DNA from: Pectobacterium brasiliense
GTDB lineage: Bacteria > Pseudomonadota > Gammaproteobacteria > Enterobacterales > Enterobacteriaceae
DNA: 64,000 nucleotides
Direction: 5' to 3'
NCBI RefSeq assembly: GCF_016950255.1
Contig: NZ_JACGFN010000001.1
Location: forward strand, 558,001-622,000
Shown: one piece after another, positions 32,887 through 43,089 of the stretch
How the letters are laid out: each line of letters opens with the position of its first letter
How positions within the stretch are numbered: position 1 is the stretch's first letter
The notes under the pieces: model-generated
Seen by the model: only the letters and a program-made list of their open reading frames with translations
Told to the model about the DNA's origin: nothing
Databases searched by the model: none
Position numbers and translations under genes: made by a program

Positions 32887-34446
32887 TTATTGTGCTGGTG
32901 GTACGATTGGCTCTTGCGGTGCGCCTGGCAGAGACTCTTCACCTTCTTCCGTTGGAACGGAGAAATACGGTGCGATGAAATCAGCCAGCGATATTTTGTT
33001 GCCGTTGAAATCAATTTGGCCATCAGCATAGTTCAGCGAGCTGGTAATCGCGTTGTCTTTCGTGACGCTCAACTGATTCATCTGGCCGATGTCCGCCATC
33101 ATCTTCGCTTGTTGCTGCGCCATTTCTGTCGCCTGCTTTTGCTCTTCATCGTTGGCCGGTTTCGGCCCCGCCTGCACCATTAATTCTGCCAGCATATCCA
33201 GCGGTACATTGAGCTTGGCATCGAGTTTTTTGACCGACTGACGAATGATTTTTTCTTCATCTGACAGGGTGGTATCGTTCGCTTTATCCGTGCTCTGCAA
33301 CGGATCGGTTAAATCCAGCGCCAGCGTGAACGTGCCTTCGCCTTTGCTGTTTTTCCAACTGATCGGTGAAATAGCAATGCTTGGGTTGCCTTTCAACAGC
33401 TGCGGCAGGTATTGCAGAACAGACATGGCGATTTCGTGCTGATAAGTATCGGGATCCATTGCGGCTGGATCCTGCAGCAGTTTCTGCACTTTTTCCTGAT
33501 AGGCGGTGAAGAACTGTTTGGTACCTGCACCGTCAAGCTGTGAGATAGACATATTCACGTTGCCCGATCCCAGGTTGCGGTCGCCGATAACTAACGAGCC
33601 TAGCGTCACAGCCAGTTTGCCTGCCAGATTCTTGTCATCTTCCGTTGCGCTGCTTTGCAAAGAGAAGCCGTTTAAGGTAACCGGTTCTCCGCCTTCTACG
33701 GTAAACGTCATCGCTTTAAAGGACAGGTTGCCATCGCCTAAATCAAGATCGAATTTGCCTTTTTGATTGGTTCCCTTGATCGAGAAATCGGTGAGATCGA
33801 CGTTCTCTGTTTGGCCCCAGGCATTTTTTCTTTCCATCTTCACGCTGCTGATGGTGGTATCCAGCTTGCTGCTGCGCAGGTCGTGCCCAATATCCACCAA
33901 GGCTTCCGCGCCGCTGAAGGAAAATTTCTGTTCTGGCGACTGATGATCGATAGGGGCCAGCGTAACGAGTGACTGCGTATCACCGCTGTAAGCGACGCGA
34001 GTTTCGGCCGTAAAGAATGGCTTATCTTTCGTCAGCTCAAACCAGTCTTTGACGGCGGGTGTGTTGGCCAACTCGGTATGGACAGACGCCATTGCAGGGA
34101 CGAGGTTGAACTTCTTAAGCTGTGCCAGCGGGAATGGCCCGTGAGATACGGTTTCGTTGAAGACGAGCTCTTCACCGGGCGCAAGGATCTTCGCGCCTTC
34201 TGCTGTGCCTATCGAACCATCTGCTTGCAGCACATAGGATAGCGTGCTGCTGAATACGCCGCCCTTATAGTCGCGATAGACGACTTTCAGGCCCGCGTTC
34301 GGGTAGGCTTGCTTGAGCTTGGTATTCAGCGTATCGGTAAAGCCATCAATTTGCTGAGCCACCTGTTTGCCGGTGTACCAGGATGCACCGGTCCAGACGG
34401 CACCCAGAGCAACAATAACGCCTACGGCGACTAACGACTTTTTCAT
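32887..34446 (-). CDS. ydgA: YdgA family DUF945 protein
   Basis: A 519-aa protein (E. coli YdgA 502 aa) with an N-terminal signal/anchor (KKSLVAVGVIVALGAVWTGASWYTGKQVAQ) and a large periplasmic DUF945 region. The family is of unknown function; AsmA-like lipid-transfer relationships have been suggested for related folds. A Q/E-rich C-terminus ends in a proline-rich tail. It is adjacent to manA, 88 bp downstream on the same strand, as in E. coli. Confidence 0.9.
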   Translation of the reverse strand: MKKSLVAVGVIVALGAVWTGASWYTGKQVAQQIDGFTDTLNTKLKQAYPNAGLKVVYRDYKGGVFSSTLSYVLQADGSIGTAEGAKILAPGEELVFNETVSHGPFPLAQLKKFNLVPAMASVHTELANTPAVKDWFELTKDKPFFTAETRVAYSGDTQSLVTLAPIDHQSPEQKFSFSGAEALVDIGHDLRSSKLDTTISSVKMERKNAWGQTENVDLTDFSIKGTNQKGKFDLDLGDGNLSFKAMTFTVEGGEPVTLNGFSLQSSATEDDKNLAGKLAVTLGSLVIGDRNLGSGNVNMSISQLDGAGTKQFFTAYQEKVQKLLQDPAAMDPDTYQHEIAMSVLQYLPQLLKGNPSIAISPISWKNSKGEGTFTLALDLTDPLQSTDKANDTTLSDEEKIIRQSVKKLDAKLNVPLDMLAELMVQAGPKPANDEEQKQATEMAQQQAKMMADIGQMNQLSVTKDNAITSSLNYADGQIDFNGNKISLADFIAPYFSVPTEEGEESLPGAPQEPIVPPAQ

Positions 34447-34534
34447 TTTTATTCATCCTTTAGTAAAAAAATGCGCGTTTTCAACGCGAAACGCTGGCAA
34501 CATCCCCATAGGTAACCGCAGCGTATGGAACAAG

Positions 34535-35707
34535 TTATCGGTTAAATACGCGAGCGAGACGCCCCTGTCCCTCAACCGTTATCGGTGACTCACTAGCGGA
34601 AATAAAGCAAGATTCTCCCGGACGTAGCGAGAGCCGCTGCTCATTTTTTTGCAGGACGGCATGGCCGTCAATACAAAATACAATGGCGGCACTATTCTGG
34701 CTGAGCGTCTGCGGGCTCTGGCTCAGTTCGTGCAGCGAAAAAGCGAAATCTTCAACAGGAATCGGGAAACTGAGTTCGTTACCCTGACGATGTGGCGTCG
34801 TCAGCAACTGGTTTGCAGGTTTGGCTTCGAACACGACATTATCCAGCAGTTCTGGAATATCAATGTATTTCGGCGTTAGCCCGGCACGCAGCACGTTGTC
34901 TGAGTTCGCCATGACTTCTAATGCCACGCCTTTCAGATAAGCATGCGGCGTTTGCGCAAACAGGAACATGGCTTCGCCGGGTTGCAGCGTAATGACGTTC
35001 AGCAGCAGCGGGGAGAACAATCCGCTGTCATCGGAATAGTATTGTGTGATTGCGCGGATGGTCGCCCACGGCTCGTCATTTTGACTATTTAGCGCGGCCT
35101 TCAAAACGCCGAGCGCACGGGATTTTTGCTCACCTTCCATACTTAACAGGTTGGTGAACAGCATAGCGAGATTCTTCGCATCGGGCTGTTGTAAAAACGC
35201 GGTGATGGACGGATGTGCGCTGGCAACTGGCTCCAACAACTGCACAATTTCAGATAATTCTCGGAACCCATTCATAGCCTGAAAGGGCGTTAATGCGTAG
35301 ACCAATTCCGGTTTGTGATTGGCATCTTTGTAGTTTCTTTCGGCCGCATCGAGCGGGATGCCAGCGGCATTCTCTTTCGCAAAGCCTTGTTCTGCCGACG
35401 ATTTACTGGGGTGAACCTGAATTGAAAGCGGCTGTTCCGCGCACAATACCTTAAACAAAAAGGGCAATTCGCCAAAACGTTGCGCGATCGTTGCGCCAAG
35501 ATGAGCGTTCGCGTCTTCGGCAATCACTTCTCGCAGGCTGCGGGTGTTGCCTTTTTCATCAATAATCGCCGAACTGCTTTTAGGATGGGCACCCATCCAA
35601 AGTTCCGCCATCGGTAAATCGTTAGGGTTATCAATGCCATATAGCTCAGTTAAGGCGTGTTTACTGCCCCAGGCGTAGTGCTGGACGCAATTGAGCATTT
35701 TTTGCAT
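34535..35707 (-). CDS. manA: Mannose-6-phosphate isomerase (type I)
   Basis: A 390-aa zinc isomerase interconverting fructose-6-P and mannose-6-P. Zinc ligands lie in LSIQVHPSK (Gln/His), NHKPELVYAL (Glu) and FAQTPHAYLKG (His). The N-terminus NCVQHYAWGSKHALT is characteristic. In E. coli fumAC lies divergently next to manA; here fumC is the direct divergent neighbour. Confidence 0.97.
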   Translation of the reverse strand: MQKMLNCVQHYAWGSKHALTELYGIDNPNDLPMAELWMGAHPKSSSAIIDEKGNTRSLREVIAEDANAHLGATIAQRFGELPFLFKVLCAEQPLSIQVHPSKSSAEQGFAKENAAGIPLDAAERNYKDANHKPELVYALTPFQAMNGFRELSEIVQLLEPVASAHPSITAFLQQPDAKNLAMLFTNLLSMEGEQKSRALGVLKAALNSQNDEPWATIRAITQYYSDDSGLFSPLLLNVITLQPGEAMFLFAQTPHAYLKGVALEVMANSDNVLRAGLTPKYIDIPELLDNVVFEAKPANQLLTTPHRQGNELSFPIPVEDFAFSLHELSQSPQTLSQNSAAIVFCIDGHAVLQKNEQRLSLRPGESCFISASESPITVEGQGRLARVFNR

Positions 35708-35946
35708 GTCGGCTCCCTGCTATTACATTAATTGTTAATTTCTGTGATGCTAGCTGTTAATTACTTGAGTGATTATGAATACACTGCATCTTCTTCGCTT
35801 CATGGTAATGTTTTATGTAGCGCGATGCCAGACAGTGTTAGTCGACCAATAAGCGTGATAAGGCCAGTGAGTGTTATCAGAATAGGCCCAGCGATGTGAT
35901 TCGATGTCTTCTACTATTTGAATGTGTGTTTTAAGGAGGAAAGATA

Positions 35947-37344
35947 ATGAGCACGACGCGTAGTGAAAAAGACTCAATGGGACCGATTGATGTGCCTGCT
36001 GAACGTTTATGGGGCGCACAGACACAGCGATCGCTGGAACACTTCCGTATTTCTGAAGAGAAAATGCCCCAGGCGCTGATTTATGCGCTGGCGCAAACCA
36101 AGCGTGCGGCGGCGCGCGTCAACATGGATCTCACGCTGCTGCCTGCCGAACGGGGAAATGCGATTATTCAGGCAGCGGATGAAGTGTTGGCTGGCCAGCA
36201 TGCTGGGGAATTCCCGTTAGCGATCTGGCAGACGGGGTCTGGCACGCAAAGCAACATGAATATGAACGAGGTGTTGGCTAACCGCGCCAGCGAATTACTG
36301 GGGGGAGAGCGGGGCAACAATCGTCTGGTTCACCCCAATGACGATGTCAACAAAAGTCAGAGTTCCAACGACGTCTTCCCGACTGCGATGCATGTCGCCG
36401 CTGTCGTCGCGATCAACGAACATCTGATTCCTGAACTGAAAGCGCTACATGCCACGTTGGCGTCAAAGGCTGAGCAGTTTAAGGATATCGTCAAGATCGG
36501 CCGTACGCATTTACAGGATGCCACGCCGCTGACGCTGGGGCAGGAAATCTCCGGCTGGGCTGCGATGTTGCAGCATAACCTGAAGCATATCGAAAACAGC
36601 GTGCCACACATTTGTGAGCTGGCGCTGGGCGGTACGGCGGTTGGAACAGGGCTAAACACGCATCCCGAATATGCGGTGCGCGTGGCAGCAGAACTGGCGA
36701 AACTGACCGGTCAACCGTTTGTGACCTCGCCGAATAAATTCGAAGCGCTGGCGACCTGTGATGCGTTGGTTCACGGACACGGTGCCTTGAAGGGGCTGGC
36801 CGCATCGTTAATGAAGATTGCTAACGATGTGCGCTGGCTGGCGTCTGGCCCGCGCTGTGGTATCGGCGAACTGAGTATTCCTGAAAACGAACCGGGCAGT
36901 TCCATCATGCCAGGCAAGGTCAACCCGACCCAGTGTGAAGCGCTGACGATGCTGTGCTGCCAGGTGATGGGCAACGATGTCGCCGTGAATATCGGCGGGG
37001 CATCCGGTAATTTTGAGCTGAACGTGTATCGTCCTATGGTGATTCATAACTTCCTGCAATCAATTCGTCTGTTGGCTGATGGCATGAAGAGCTTCGATGA
37101 GCACTGTGCGGTGGGGATCGAACCGAATCGCGATCGCATCAATCAGTTGCTGAACGAATCGCTGATGCTGGTGACGGCGCTGAACACGCACATTGGCTAT
37201 GACAAAGCGGCAGAAATTGCCAAAAAAGCACATAAAGAAGGGCTGACGCTGAAGGCAGCCGCGCTCAAACTGAACTACCTAACCGAAGCACAGTTTGATG
37301 AGTGGGTTCGACCGGAAGAGATGGTCGGTAGCCTGAAAAAGTAA
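35947..37344 (+). CDS. fumC: Fumarate hydratase class II
   Basis: A 465-aa oxygen-stable, iron-free fumarase. It has [14 protein letters not shown], the catalytic region [16 protein letters not shown] and the fumarate-lyase signature [11 protein letters not shown]. The start ATG follows AAGGAGG. fumA, which precedes fumC in E. coli, is not present here. A strong terminator separates it from tus. Confidence 0.98.
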   Translation: MSTTRSEKDSMGPIDVPAERLWGAQTQRSLEHFRISEEKMPQALIYALAQTKRAAARVNMDLTLLPAERGNAIIQAADEVLAGQHAGEFPLAIWQTGSGTQSNMNMNEVLANRASELLGGERGNNRLVHPNDDVNKSQSSNDVFPTAMHVAAVVAINEHLIPELKALHATLASKAEQFKDIVKIGRTHLQDATPLTLGQEISGWAAMLQHNLKHIENSVPHICELALGGTAVGTGLNTHPEYAVRVAAELAKLTGQPFVTSPNKFEALATCDALVHGHGALKGLAASLMKIANDVRWLASGPRCGIGELSIPENEPGSSIMPGKVNPTQCEALTMLCCQVMGNDVAVNIGGASGNFELNVYRPMVIHNFLQSIRLLADGMKSFDEHCAVGIEPNRDRINQLLNESLMLVTALNTHIGYDKAAEIAKKAHKEGLTLKAAALKLNYLTEAQFDEWVRPEEMVGSLKK

Positions 37345-37372
37345 TGGCACGATAGTCAGCGTTTTATCCCGT

Positions 37373-37407
37373 AGCCTGCCGGTGTTTACCCGCAGGCTTT
37401 TTCTTTT
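37373..37407 (+). terminator. Terminator after fumC
   Basis: AGCCTGC / GCAGGCT stem followed by TTTTTCTTTTTT, lying directly before the convergent tus stop codon. Confidence 0.88.
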
Positions 37408-38343
37408 TTATTCCGGCGCATCGGTATACAGATGCAAACGCGGGATGAGCAGGCGAAGTTCAGCCGCTTTCGGTTTGTGTTTATGCTTGATGTTGTTGGC
37501 GTCATAAGGATTGAGTTCACCGATAATGGGGATCTCGCCGCCGGATTCTTGCTGACAAAGCACAAGCAGGGGAGACGGGCAGGGATGCTGAACCTGTTTC
37601 TGCTGTTCGGGATACCACACGCGGGCGATAGGCTGTACTTTGACCGGGCGTTTAATTTTCAAAATGGCGTCTTCCTGCAGCGACAATACCGCGTCAATTT
37701 CTTGCTCGATATGTTCAACCCACTGAGCTTTGGTATACGGCGTCGTATGCTTTGCCGCATTCAGGCTCTTGGTGAGTTTCTCCAGCAGCTCGACACGCGT
37801 CATATTTTTGATGACGTGCTTATTCGCCCAGCCAAAACGGACTGACGCCGGATTCGTTATGAGCGTCAGCGAACGATAAGCGCTAAGCGTGATCAATCCT
37901 TTCAAATGCGAGTGGACGAACTCAAAGCGCTGTTCCGGCTCTAGCCCCGACTCGACGGTAATAATCTGTTCCAGCTCTTTTTTCAGTGCGTTAATTTCCG
38001 CAATGAGCAACTGTGCTTGCTGATACTGCGCGGCGTTGACGGAAAAACAGAGTGCGCCCGGCAAGCGTATAGCGCTTTTACTGCTGAGCGTTTCCGGGTA
38101 GTGGTGAATGAACAGTCGCTGAAAATGCACTAGCCCTTTATCACGCGCCTCTTGTCCAACGTACTGCGTAACGGCGATATGCTCGATAGGATCGTGCTCC
38201 GTTCCTTTTTCCACATGGGGAAGGGAATAGACGCGCCCGGCCAGAAGCCGATACTCGGCAAACTGTTGCTGCATCAGCGCAAGTTTCTTCTCTAGCGTTT
38301 GGAAGCAGTGGTTCATGCGATCGATTAGCGTATAGCGGTTCAT
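37408..38343 (-). CDS. tus: Replication terminus site-binding protein Tus
   Basis: A 311-aa Ter-binding protein that stops replication forks in one direction (E. coli 309 aa). Conserved DNA-contacting segments are GLITLSAYRSLTLI, RFGWANKHVIKNM and the C-terminal LKIKRPVKVQPIARVWY. Similarity to E. coli Tus continues to the end (LRLLIPRLHLYTD). The ATG at 38341-38343 gives MNRYTLIDRMN, matching E. coli MARYDLVDRLN; an ATG at 38355 would add four residues. A Ter-like site lies 11 bp upstream, suggesting autoregulation as in E. coli. Confidence 0.95.
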   Translation of the reverse strand: MNRYTLIDRMNHCFQTLEKKLALMQQQFAEYRLLAGRVYSLPHVEKGTEHDPIEHIAVTQYVGQEARDKGLVHFQRLFIHHYPETLSSKSAIRLPGALCFSVNAAQYQQAQLLIAEINALKKELEQIITVESGLEPEQRFEFVHSHLKGLITLSAYRSLTLITNPASVRFGWANKHVIKNMTRVELLEKLTKSLNAAKHTTPYTKAQWVEHIEQEIDAVLSLQEDAILKIKRPVKVQPIARVWYPEQQKQVQHPCPSPLLVLCQQESGGEIPIIGELNPYDANNIKHKHKPKAAELRLLIPRLHLYTDAPE

Positions 38344-38354
38344 AGCAAAAGCCA

Positions 38355-38375
38355 TTTTAATTACAACATACTTAT
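38355..38375 (-). promoter_or_regulatory. Ter-like Tus-binding site at the tus promoter
   Basis: The minus strand reads AAGTATGTTGTAATTAAAA, matching the Ter consensus AGNATGTTGTAACTAAA except for T in place of the conserved C of AACTA (position 6 of TerB numbering). It lies 11 bp before the tus start codon, like E. coli TerB. By orientation the non-permissive face would meet forks moving toward higher coordinates. Confidence 0.88.
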
Positions 38376-38509
38376 CTTTATACTGATAAATGAACGCTTC
38401 AGCAATCGTGATCGGTATTATTTCAAGCAGGGTTGACGGGGCATGGAGGGTGAGAGTGGAAACAACGCGGAGTTTACCTGATTCAGGCAAACTCCGGTAA
38501 GAAAGGCGT

Positions 38510-39778
38510 TTAAAGGCGATGTTTGAGTATCAGGCTAACTACCAGCGCGAGAAGTAATAGGGCGCTCAGAAACGTTGTAATCCCCATCCAACCGAATGAA
38601 TGCCAGAAGAATCCCCCCAGCGTGCCGGCCAGACTGGAACCCAGATAGTAAGAAAAGAGATACATGGATGATGCCTGACCTTTCGCGCGCCGCGCCCGTT
38701 GGCCAATCCAACTGCTGGCTACCGAATGGGCGGCGAAGAAACCGGCGGTAAAGAGCATCATCCCGCCAAAGATCGCGAAGAGCGGGCTCAGTGCCGTCAC
38801 CCCCAGTCCCGCTAACATCAGAAGAATCGCAATGCTCAGCACGGGGCCGCGTCCGTAGCGAGCCGTTAATGCTCCGGCTTTTGGCGAGCTGTAACTTCCG
38901 GTGAGATAAACCACGGAGAGTAAACCAACCACCGCCTGACTGAGTAAATACGGCGGAGCCAGCAACCGATACCCAATGTAGTTAAACAGGGTAACGAATG
39001 CGCCCATTAGCAAAAATCCCTCAAGGAACAGCAGCGGCAAGCCCGCATCGCGCCAGTGCAGTTTGCTATTCAGCAGCAGCGTTTTTGGACGCAGCGAACC
39101 GGGTCGGAAATGGCGTGATTCCGGCAGAATACGCCAGAATGTTATCGCGGCAATGAGCGCCAGTACGCCGATCGTACCGATTGAGACTCGCCACGGGAAA
39201 TAGTCCGTTAAGACCCCGCTGACCAAACGTCCACTCATGCCGCCAATTGAGTTACCGCTGATATATAACCCCATCGAAAATGCCAGCACACTGGGGTGAA
39301 TTTCTTCACTCAGGTAGCTCATGGCGACAGCCGCGACGCCGCTTAGCGACAGACCCATCATGGCCCGCATGACCAATACGCCGTTCCAACTGGTCATAAA
39401 TGCGCAAATCACGGTACAGATCGCGGCCAGCATCAAGGATACGACCATGACATTCTTACGGCCGATGGTGTCAGAGAGTGGTCCGGTAAACAGCAGCCCA
39501 AACGCCAGCATCACCGTTGAGACAGAAAGCGACAGACTGCTGGTCGCCGGAGAAATCCCGAAATCCTGAGAGAGCACCGGCAGCAGCGGTTGAACGCAAT
39601 ACAGCAGGGCAAACGTTGCTAACCCGGCAGAAAACAGCGCCAGTGTGACGCGCATAAATTGCGGCGTACCACGCGTGATATAAGGCGTTTTACCAGAATG
39701 TTTCGGGGCAATATCATCCGCATCGTCGGCCGTAGAAAGAGGCCAGTCGTTCGATGCAGAAGATGGCAGGTTACTCAC
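38510..39778 (-). CDS. ynfM: MFS transporter YnfM
   Basis: A 422-aa 12-helix major facilitator protein, orthologous in sequence and context to E. coli YnfM (putative arabinose-type efflux). It has GPLSDTIGRKNVMV (motif A), MGLYISGNSIGGMSGRL and HSVASSWIGQRARRAKGQASSM. A GTG start at 39778 follows AAGGAATT. It is divergent from the LysR regulator ynfL, which probably controls it. The substrate is unknown. Confidence 0.92.
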   Translation of the reverse strand: MSNLPSSASNDWPLSTADDADDIAPKHSGKTPYITRGTPQFMRVTLALFSAGLATFALLYCVQPLLPVLSQDFGISPATSSLSLSVSTVMLAFGLLFTGPLSDTIGRKNVMVVSLMLAAICTVICAFMTSWNGVLVMRAMMGLSLSGVAAVAMSYLSEEIHPSVLAFSMGLYISGNSIGGMSGRLVSGVLTDYFPWRVSIGTIGVLALIAAITFWRILPESRHFRPGSLRPKTLLLNSKLHWRDAGLPLLFLEGFLLMGAFVTLFNYIGYRLLAPPYLLSQAVVGLLSVVYLTGSYSSPKAGALTARYGRGPVLSIAILLMLAGLGVTALSPLFAIFGGMMLFTAGFFAAHSVASSWIGQRARRAKGQASSMYLFSYYLGSSLAGTLGGFFWHSFGWMGITTFLSALLLLALVVSLILKHRL

Positions 39779-39892
39779 AATAATTCCTTACCGGAAAGGG
39801 TAAATCGGGCGTAAAACAACAATGTGAGGATCATAGAAGAGTGATATTATTTTGTATAATATATTAATAATCATGATTGATATGTTTAAAGT

Positions 39893-40789
39893 ATGAATAT
39901 CGAACTACGTCACCTTCGTTACTTTATTGCGGTCGCGGAAGAGCTGCATTTTGGCCGAGCCGCAGAACGATTACGCATTTCTCAGCCGCCACTGAGCCAA
40001 CAGATTCAGATTCTGGAGGAACAGGTGGGGGCGAAATTGTTGGCGCGCAACAACCGAAATGTCCAGCTCACGCCAGCAGGCGAGATGTTCCTGAAAGAGG
40101 CCTGGTCGATTATCAGTCAGGTTGATCAGGCGGCGGAACGGGCGTCCCGCATTCAACGCGGCGAAATTGGGGAATTAACCATCGGTTTTACCTCGTCCGC
40201 ACCGTTTATCAAAAAGATCTCCAGCAGCCTGCTGCGTTTTCGCCAAACATACCCGGAAGTGCATATTCAGATGATGGAGCTTAACACCAAGCAGCAAATT
40301 GAACCGCTGCTGAACGGTAAGCTCGATATCGGCATTATGCGCAATAACCCGTTGCCTGACGCGCTTGATCATCAGTTGTTGCTGCGTGAACCGCTGATCG
40401 CTGTCGTACAGGAATCCCATCCGTTAGCACAGCAGGACGCAGGACGAGCAATCAACATCACACAGTTGGCAAATGAGCCATTCGTTTTCTTCTCGCGCGC
40501 GGTTGGAACGGCGCTGTATGACGATACGCTCACGCTGCTGAAACGCTATGGCATCAGCCCCTACATTACGCAGGAAGTGGGCGAGGCGATGACCATCGTC
40601 GGGCTGGTATCCGCGGGATTGGGCGTGTCCATCTTGCCTGCGTCGTTTTTGCGTATTCGGGTCGATGGCGTGAAATATTTGCTGCTTGAAGAAGAGGACG
40701 CCACAACGGAAGTTTGGCTGGTGACGGCACGACATCAGCCGCAAAGTGCTGCCGCGAAAGTGCTGATGTCGCTGATGCTGGGCGGATAA
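39893..40789 (+). CDS. ynfL: LysR-type regulator YnfL
   Basis: A 298-aa LTTR. The N-terminal winged HTH is at residues 1-60 (MNIELRHLRYFIAVAEELHFGRAAERL). The effector domain contains IGFTSSAPFIKKI and EVGEAMTIVGLVSAGLGVSILPASF. It is separated by 114 bp from the divergent ynfM start, the classical regulator/target layout. Confidence 0.92.
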   Translation: MNIELRHLRYFIAVAEELHFGRAAERLRISQPPLSQQIQILEEQVGAKLLARNNRNVQLTPAGEMFLKEAWSIISQVDQAAERASRIQRGEIGELTIGFTSSAPFIKKISSSLLRFRQTYPEVHIQMMELNTKQQIEPLLNGKLDIGIMRNNPLPDALDHQLLLREPLIAVVQESHPLAQQDAGRAINITQLANEPFVFFSRAVGTALYDDTLTLLKRYGISPYITQEVGEAMTIVGLVSAGLGVSILPASFLRIRVDGVKYLLLEEEDATTEVWLVTARHQPQSAAAKVLMSLMLGG

Positions 40790-40970
40790 GCGTTAAAATA
40801 TGCGGACTAAATCACATAACGAATCAAATATTTGACGAGTTTAGTGAAAAGCCCCACCATACCCGCAGTTTTTTTATTTTGCAGCGTGAAAAATAGTCAT
40901 GCCGCAATAATAAAGATAAATTTTTCAACAGCAGTGCCAGCAATAATGCGAATGAGTAGGAGCCAGGTTT

Positions 40971-42188
40971 GTGATAGCCGACGGTCAACCAGGACACATC
41001 GATCAAATCAAACAAATGAATGCCGGTGCAGTGTATCGGTTGATCGATAAGTACGGCCCGATATCACGTATCGAACTGTCCAAACGCGCTCAGCTCGCGC
41101 CCGCCAGTATTACTAAAATTGTCCGCGAACTGCTGGAAGCCCATCTGGTGCAGGAAACTGAATACCAGGATGTGGGCAGCAGAGGGCGTCCCGCAATCGG
41201 CCTGATTCTGGATACCGAAGCCTGGCACTATCTTTCAGCACGCATCAGCCACAATACTTTGTTATTGGCGCTGCGCGATCTCAGCAGCAAGCTGGTTGTG
41301 GAAGAGGAAATCCCGCTTCCCGCTACGTCGTCACAGCCGCTGCTTGAGCGTATTCTGAATGAAATCGACCAGTTTTTTATTCGCCACCAAAAGCGACTGG
41401 AGCGACTAACCGCAATCGCCATTACCGCGCCGGGCATGATTGATGCCAGCAAGGGCATCATTCACCGGATGCCGTTTTATGACGTTGAGGAAATGGCGAT
41501 TGGCCCAGCGCTAGAACAGCGCACGGGGTTGCCCGTGTATTTGCAGCACGATATCTGCGCCTGGACGATGGCCGAAGCGCTATACGGCGCATCGCGCGAT
41601 TGTCAAAATGTAATTCAGGTGGTGATCGACCATAACGTCGGCGCGGGCGTGATTACTGGTGGCCGTATTCTGCACGCCGGGAGTAGAAATCTGGTCGAGA
41701 TCGGGCACACGCAGGTCGATCCTTATGGCAAGCGTTGCTATTGCGGCAATCACGGCTGTCTGGAAACCGTCGCCAGCACGGAAAATATGCTGGAGCTGGC
41801 GCAACAGCGCATGAATACCTCGATGAGTTCGCTCCTGCACGGTTCACCGCTTAGCGTTGAGAACCTGTGTGACGCCGCGCTCAAGGGCGATCAGTTAGCC
41901 AAAGATATCATTAACGATGTCGGCCATAACGTAGGCCGTATAGTCGCCATCATGGTGAATCTCTTTAATCCCGATAAAATTCTGGTGGGCTCCCCTCTGA
42001 ATAAAGCGGCCAGCATTTTACACCCCGCCATTTTAGGTTGTATTCAACAGCAATCATTCCCCCCCTATAGCCACAACATTCAGGTGGAAGCGACCCAATT
42101 CTACAATCAGGGCACGATGCCCGGAGCGGCACTGGTAAAAGACGCGCTCTATAACGGATCGCTGCTGGTTAAACTGCTACAGGGATAA
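40971..42188 (+). CDS. mlc: ROK-family glucose-responsive repressor Mlc (DgsA)
   Basis: A 405-aa repressor of PTS and sugar genes (E. coli 406), sequestered by dephosphorylated PtsG. The N-terminal HTH (ISRIELSKRAQLAPASITKIVRELLE) is followed by the ROK domain with zinc site GHTQVDPYGKRCYCGNHGCLE. A GTG start at 40971 follows AGGAG at 9 bp. It is upstream of bioD, as in E. coli (mlc-ynfK). Confidence 0.96.
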   Translation: MIADGQPGHIDQIKQMNAGAVYRLIDKYGPISRIELSKRAQLAPASITKIVRELLEAHLVQETEYQDVGSRGRPAIGLILDTEAWHYLSARISHNTLLLALRDLSSKLVVEEEIPLPATSSQPLLERILNEIDQFFIRHQKRLERLTAIAITAPGMIDASKGIIHRMPFYDVEEMAIGPALEQRTGLPVYLQHDICAWTMAEALYGASRDCQNVIQVVIDHNVGAGVITGGRILHAGSRNLVEIGHTQVDPYGKRCYCGNHGCLETVASTENMLELAQQRMNTSMSSLLHGSPLSVENLCDAALKGDQLAKDIINDVGHNVGRIVAIMVNLFNPDKILVGSPLNKAASILHPAILGCIQQQSFPPYSHNIQVEATQFYNQGTMPGAALVKDALYNGSLLVKLLQG

Positions 42189-42321
42189 CCATAAAGGCGT
42201 AGAGCAACAAAACATTGCGCTAACGCAAACTGCCTGAATGAGGCATAGCCTAGACTTTCACGCTTGGAAAGCATTTTAGCTGTGCTTGTTTTTTGGTATT
42301 CAGGTGGTCTGGAGTTATCCC

Positions 42322-42987
42322 ATGTTGAAACGTATTTTTGTCACTGGTACTGATACCGCCGTTGGCAAAACGGTGGTATCCAAGGCGCTACTGCAAAAAC
42401 TGGCGCTGGCGGGCAAATCGGTTGCGGGCTACAAACCGATAGCAAAAGGGTGCGAAGAAACGGAAGCGGGCCTGCGTAATAAAGACGCACTGTTGCTACA
42501 GGCGGCCTCGACGCTCGAATTGCCCTATAACATGGTTAACCCTATCGCACTGCGGGAAGATGAAATCAGCGCCAGTGAAGGAACCATTGATTACTGCACG
42601 ATGACGCAAGGCCTGCGCCACATGGGCGAGACGACGGATATCGTGGTGGTTGAAGGGACAGGCGGATGGCGAACCGTCATGAACGATCTGCGTCCGTATT
42701 CCGAATGGGTGGTGCAGGAACAACTGCCCGTCGTGCTGGTTGTTGGCATCAAACTGGGCTGCATCAGCCATGCGCTGCTGACCGCGCAGGCGATCATCAA
42801 CGATGGCTTGCCGCTGGTCGGCTGGGTCGCTAACCGTATTAACCCCGGACTGGCGAATTACGCAGAAATCATTCACGTTCTGCGGAAAAAAATTCCGGCA
42901 CCACAGCTGGGTGAACTGCCTTACTTGCCGCGCGCCGAACAGCGTGATCTCTCGTCTTATATCGATCTTTCTGCTGTCAGTTACTAA
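42322..42987 (+). CDS. bioD: Dethiobiotin synthetase paralogue (BioD2/YnfK)
   Basis: A 221-aa ATP-dependent carboxylase-type P-loop enzyme forming dethiobiotin from DAPA and CO2. The Walker A is GTDTAVGKTVVSKAL. Other motifs are GYKPIAKGCEET and VVVEGTGGWRTVMND. It is the YnfK-type paralogue next to mlc, not the gene of the main bio operon. The ATG at 42322 follows GGAG. Confidence 0.92.
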   Translation: MLKRIFVTGTDTAVGKTVVSKALLQKLALAGKSVAGYKPIAKGCEETEAGLRNKDALLLQAASTLELPYNMVNPIALREDEISASEGTIDYCTMTQGLRHMGETTDIVVVEGTGGWRTVMNDLRPYSEWVVQEQLPVVLVVGIKLGCISHALLTAQAIINDGLPLVGWVANRINPGLANYAEIIHVLRKKIPAPQLGELPYLPRAEQRDLSSYIDLSAVSY

Positions 42988-43001
42988 TTTCTTTCGTCTT
43001 C

Positions 43002-43031
43002 TATTCCCGCTTCTCTGCGGGAATAAATTTT
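43002..43031 (+). terminator. Terminator after bioD
   Basis: 9-bp stem TATTCCCGC / GCGGGAATA with a 6-nt loop and a following AATTTTCT, 14 bp after the stop. Confidence 0.8.
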
Positions 43032-43089
43032 CTCCGCCACGCCACCTGTTATACTCACAGGCAGTTTTTCTTCTTATCCTGAAAATATA

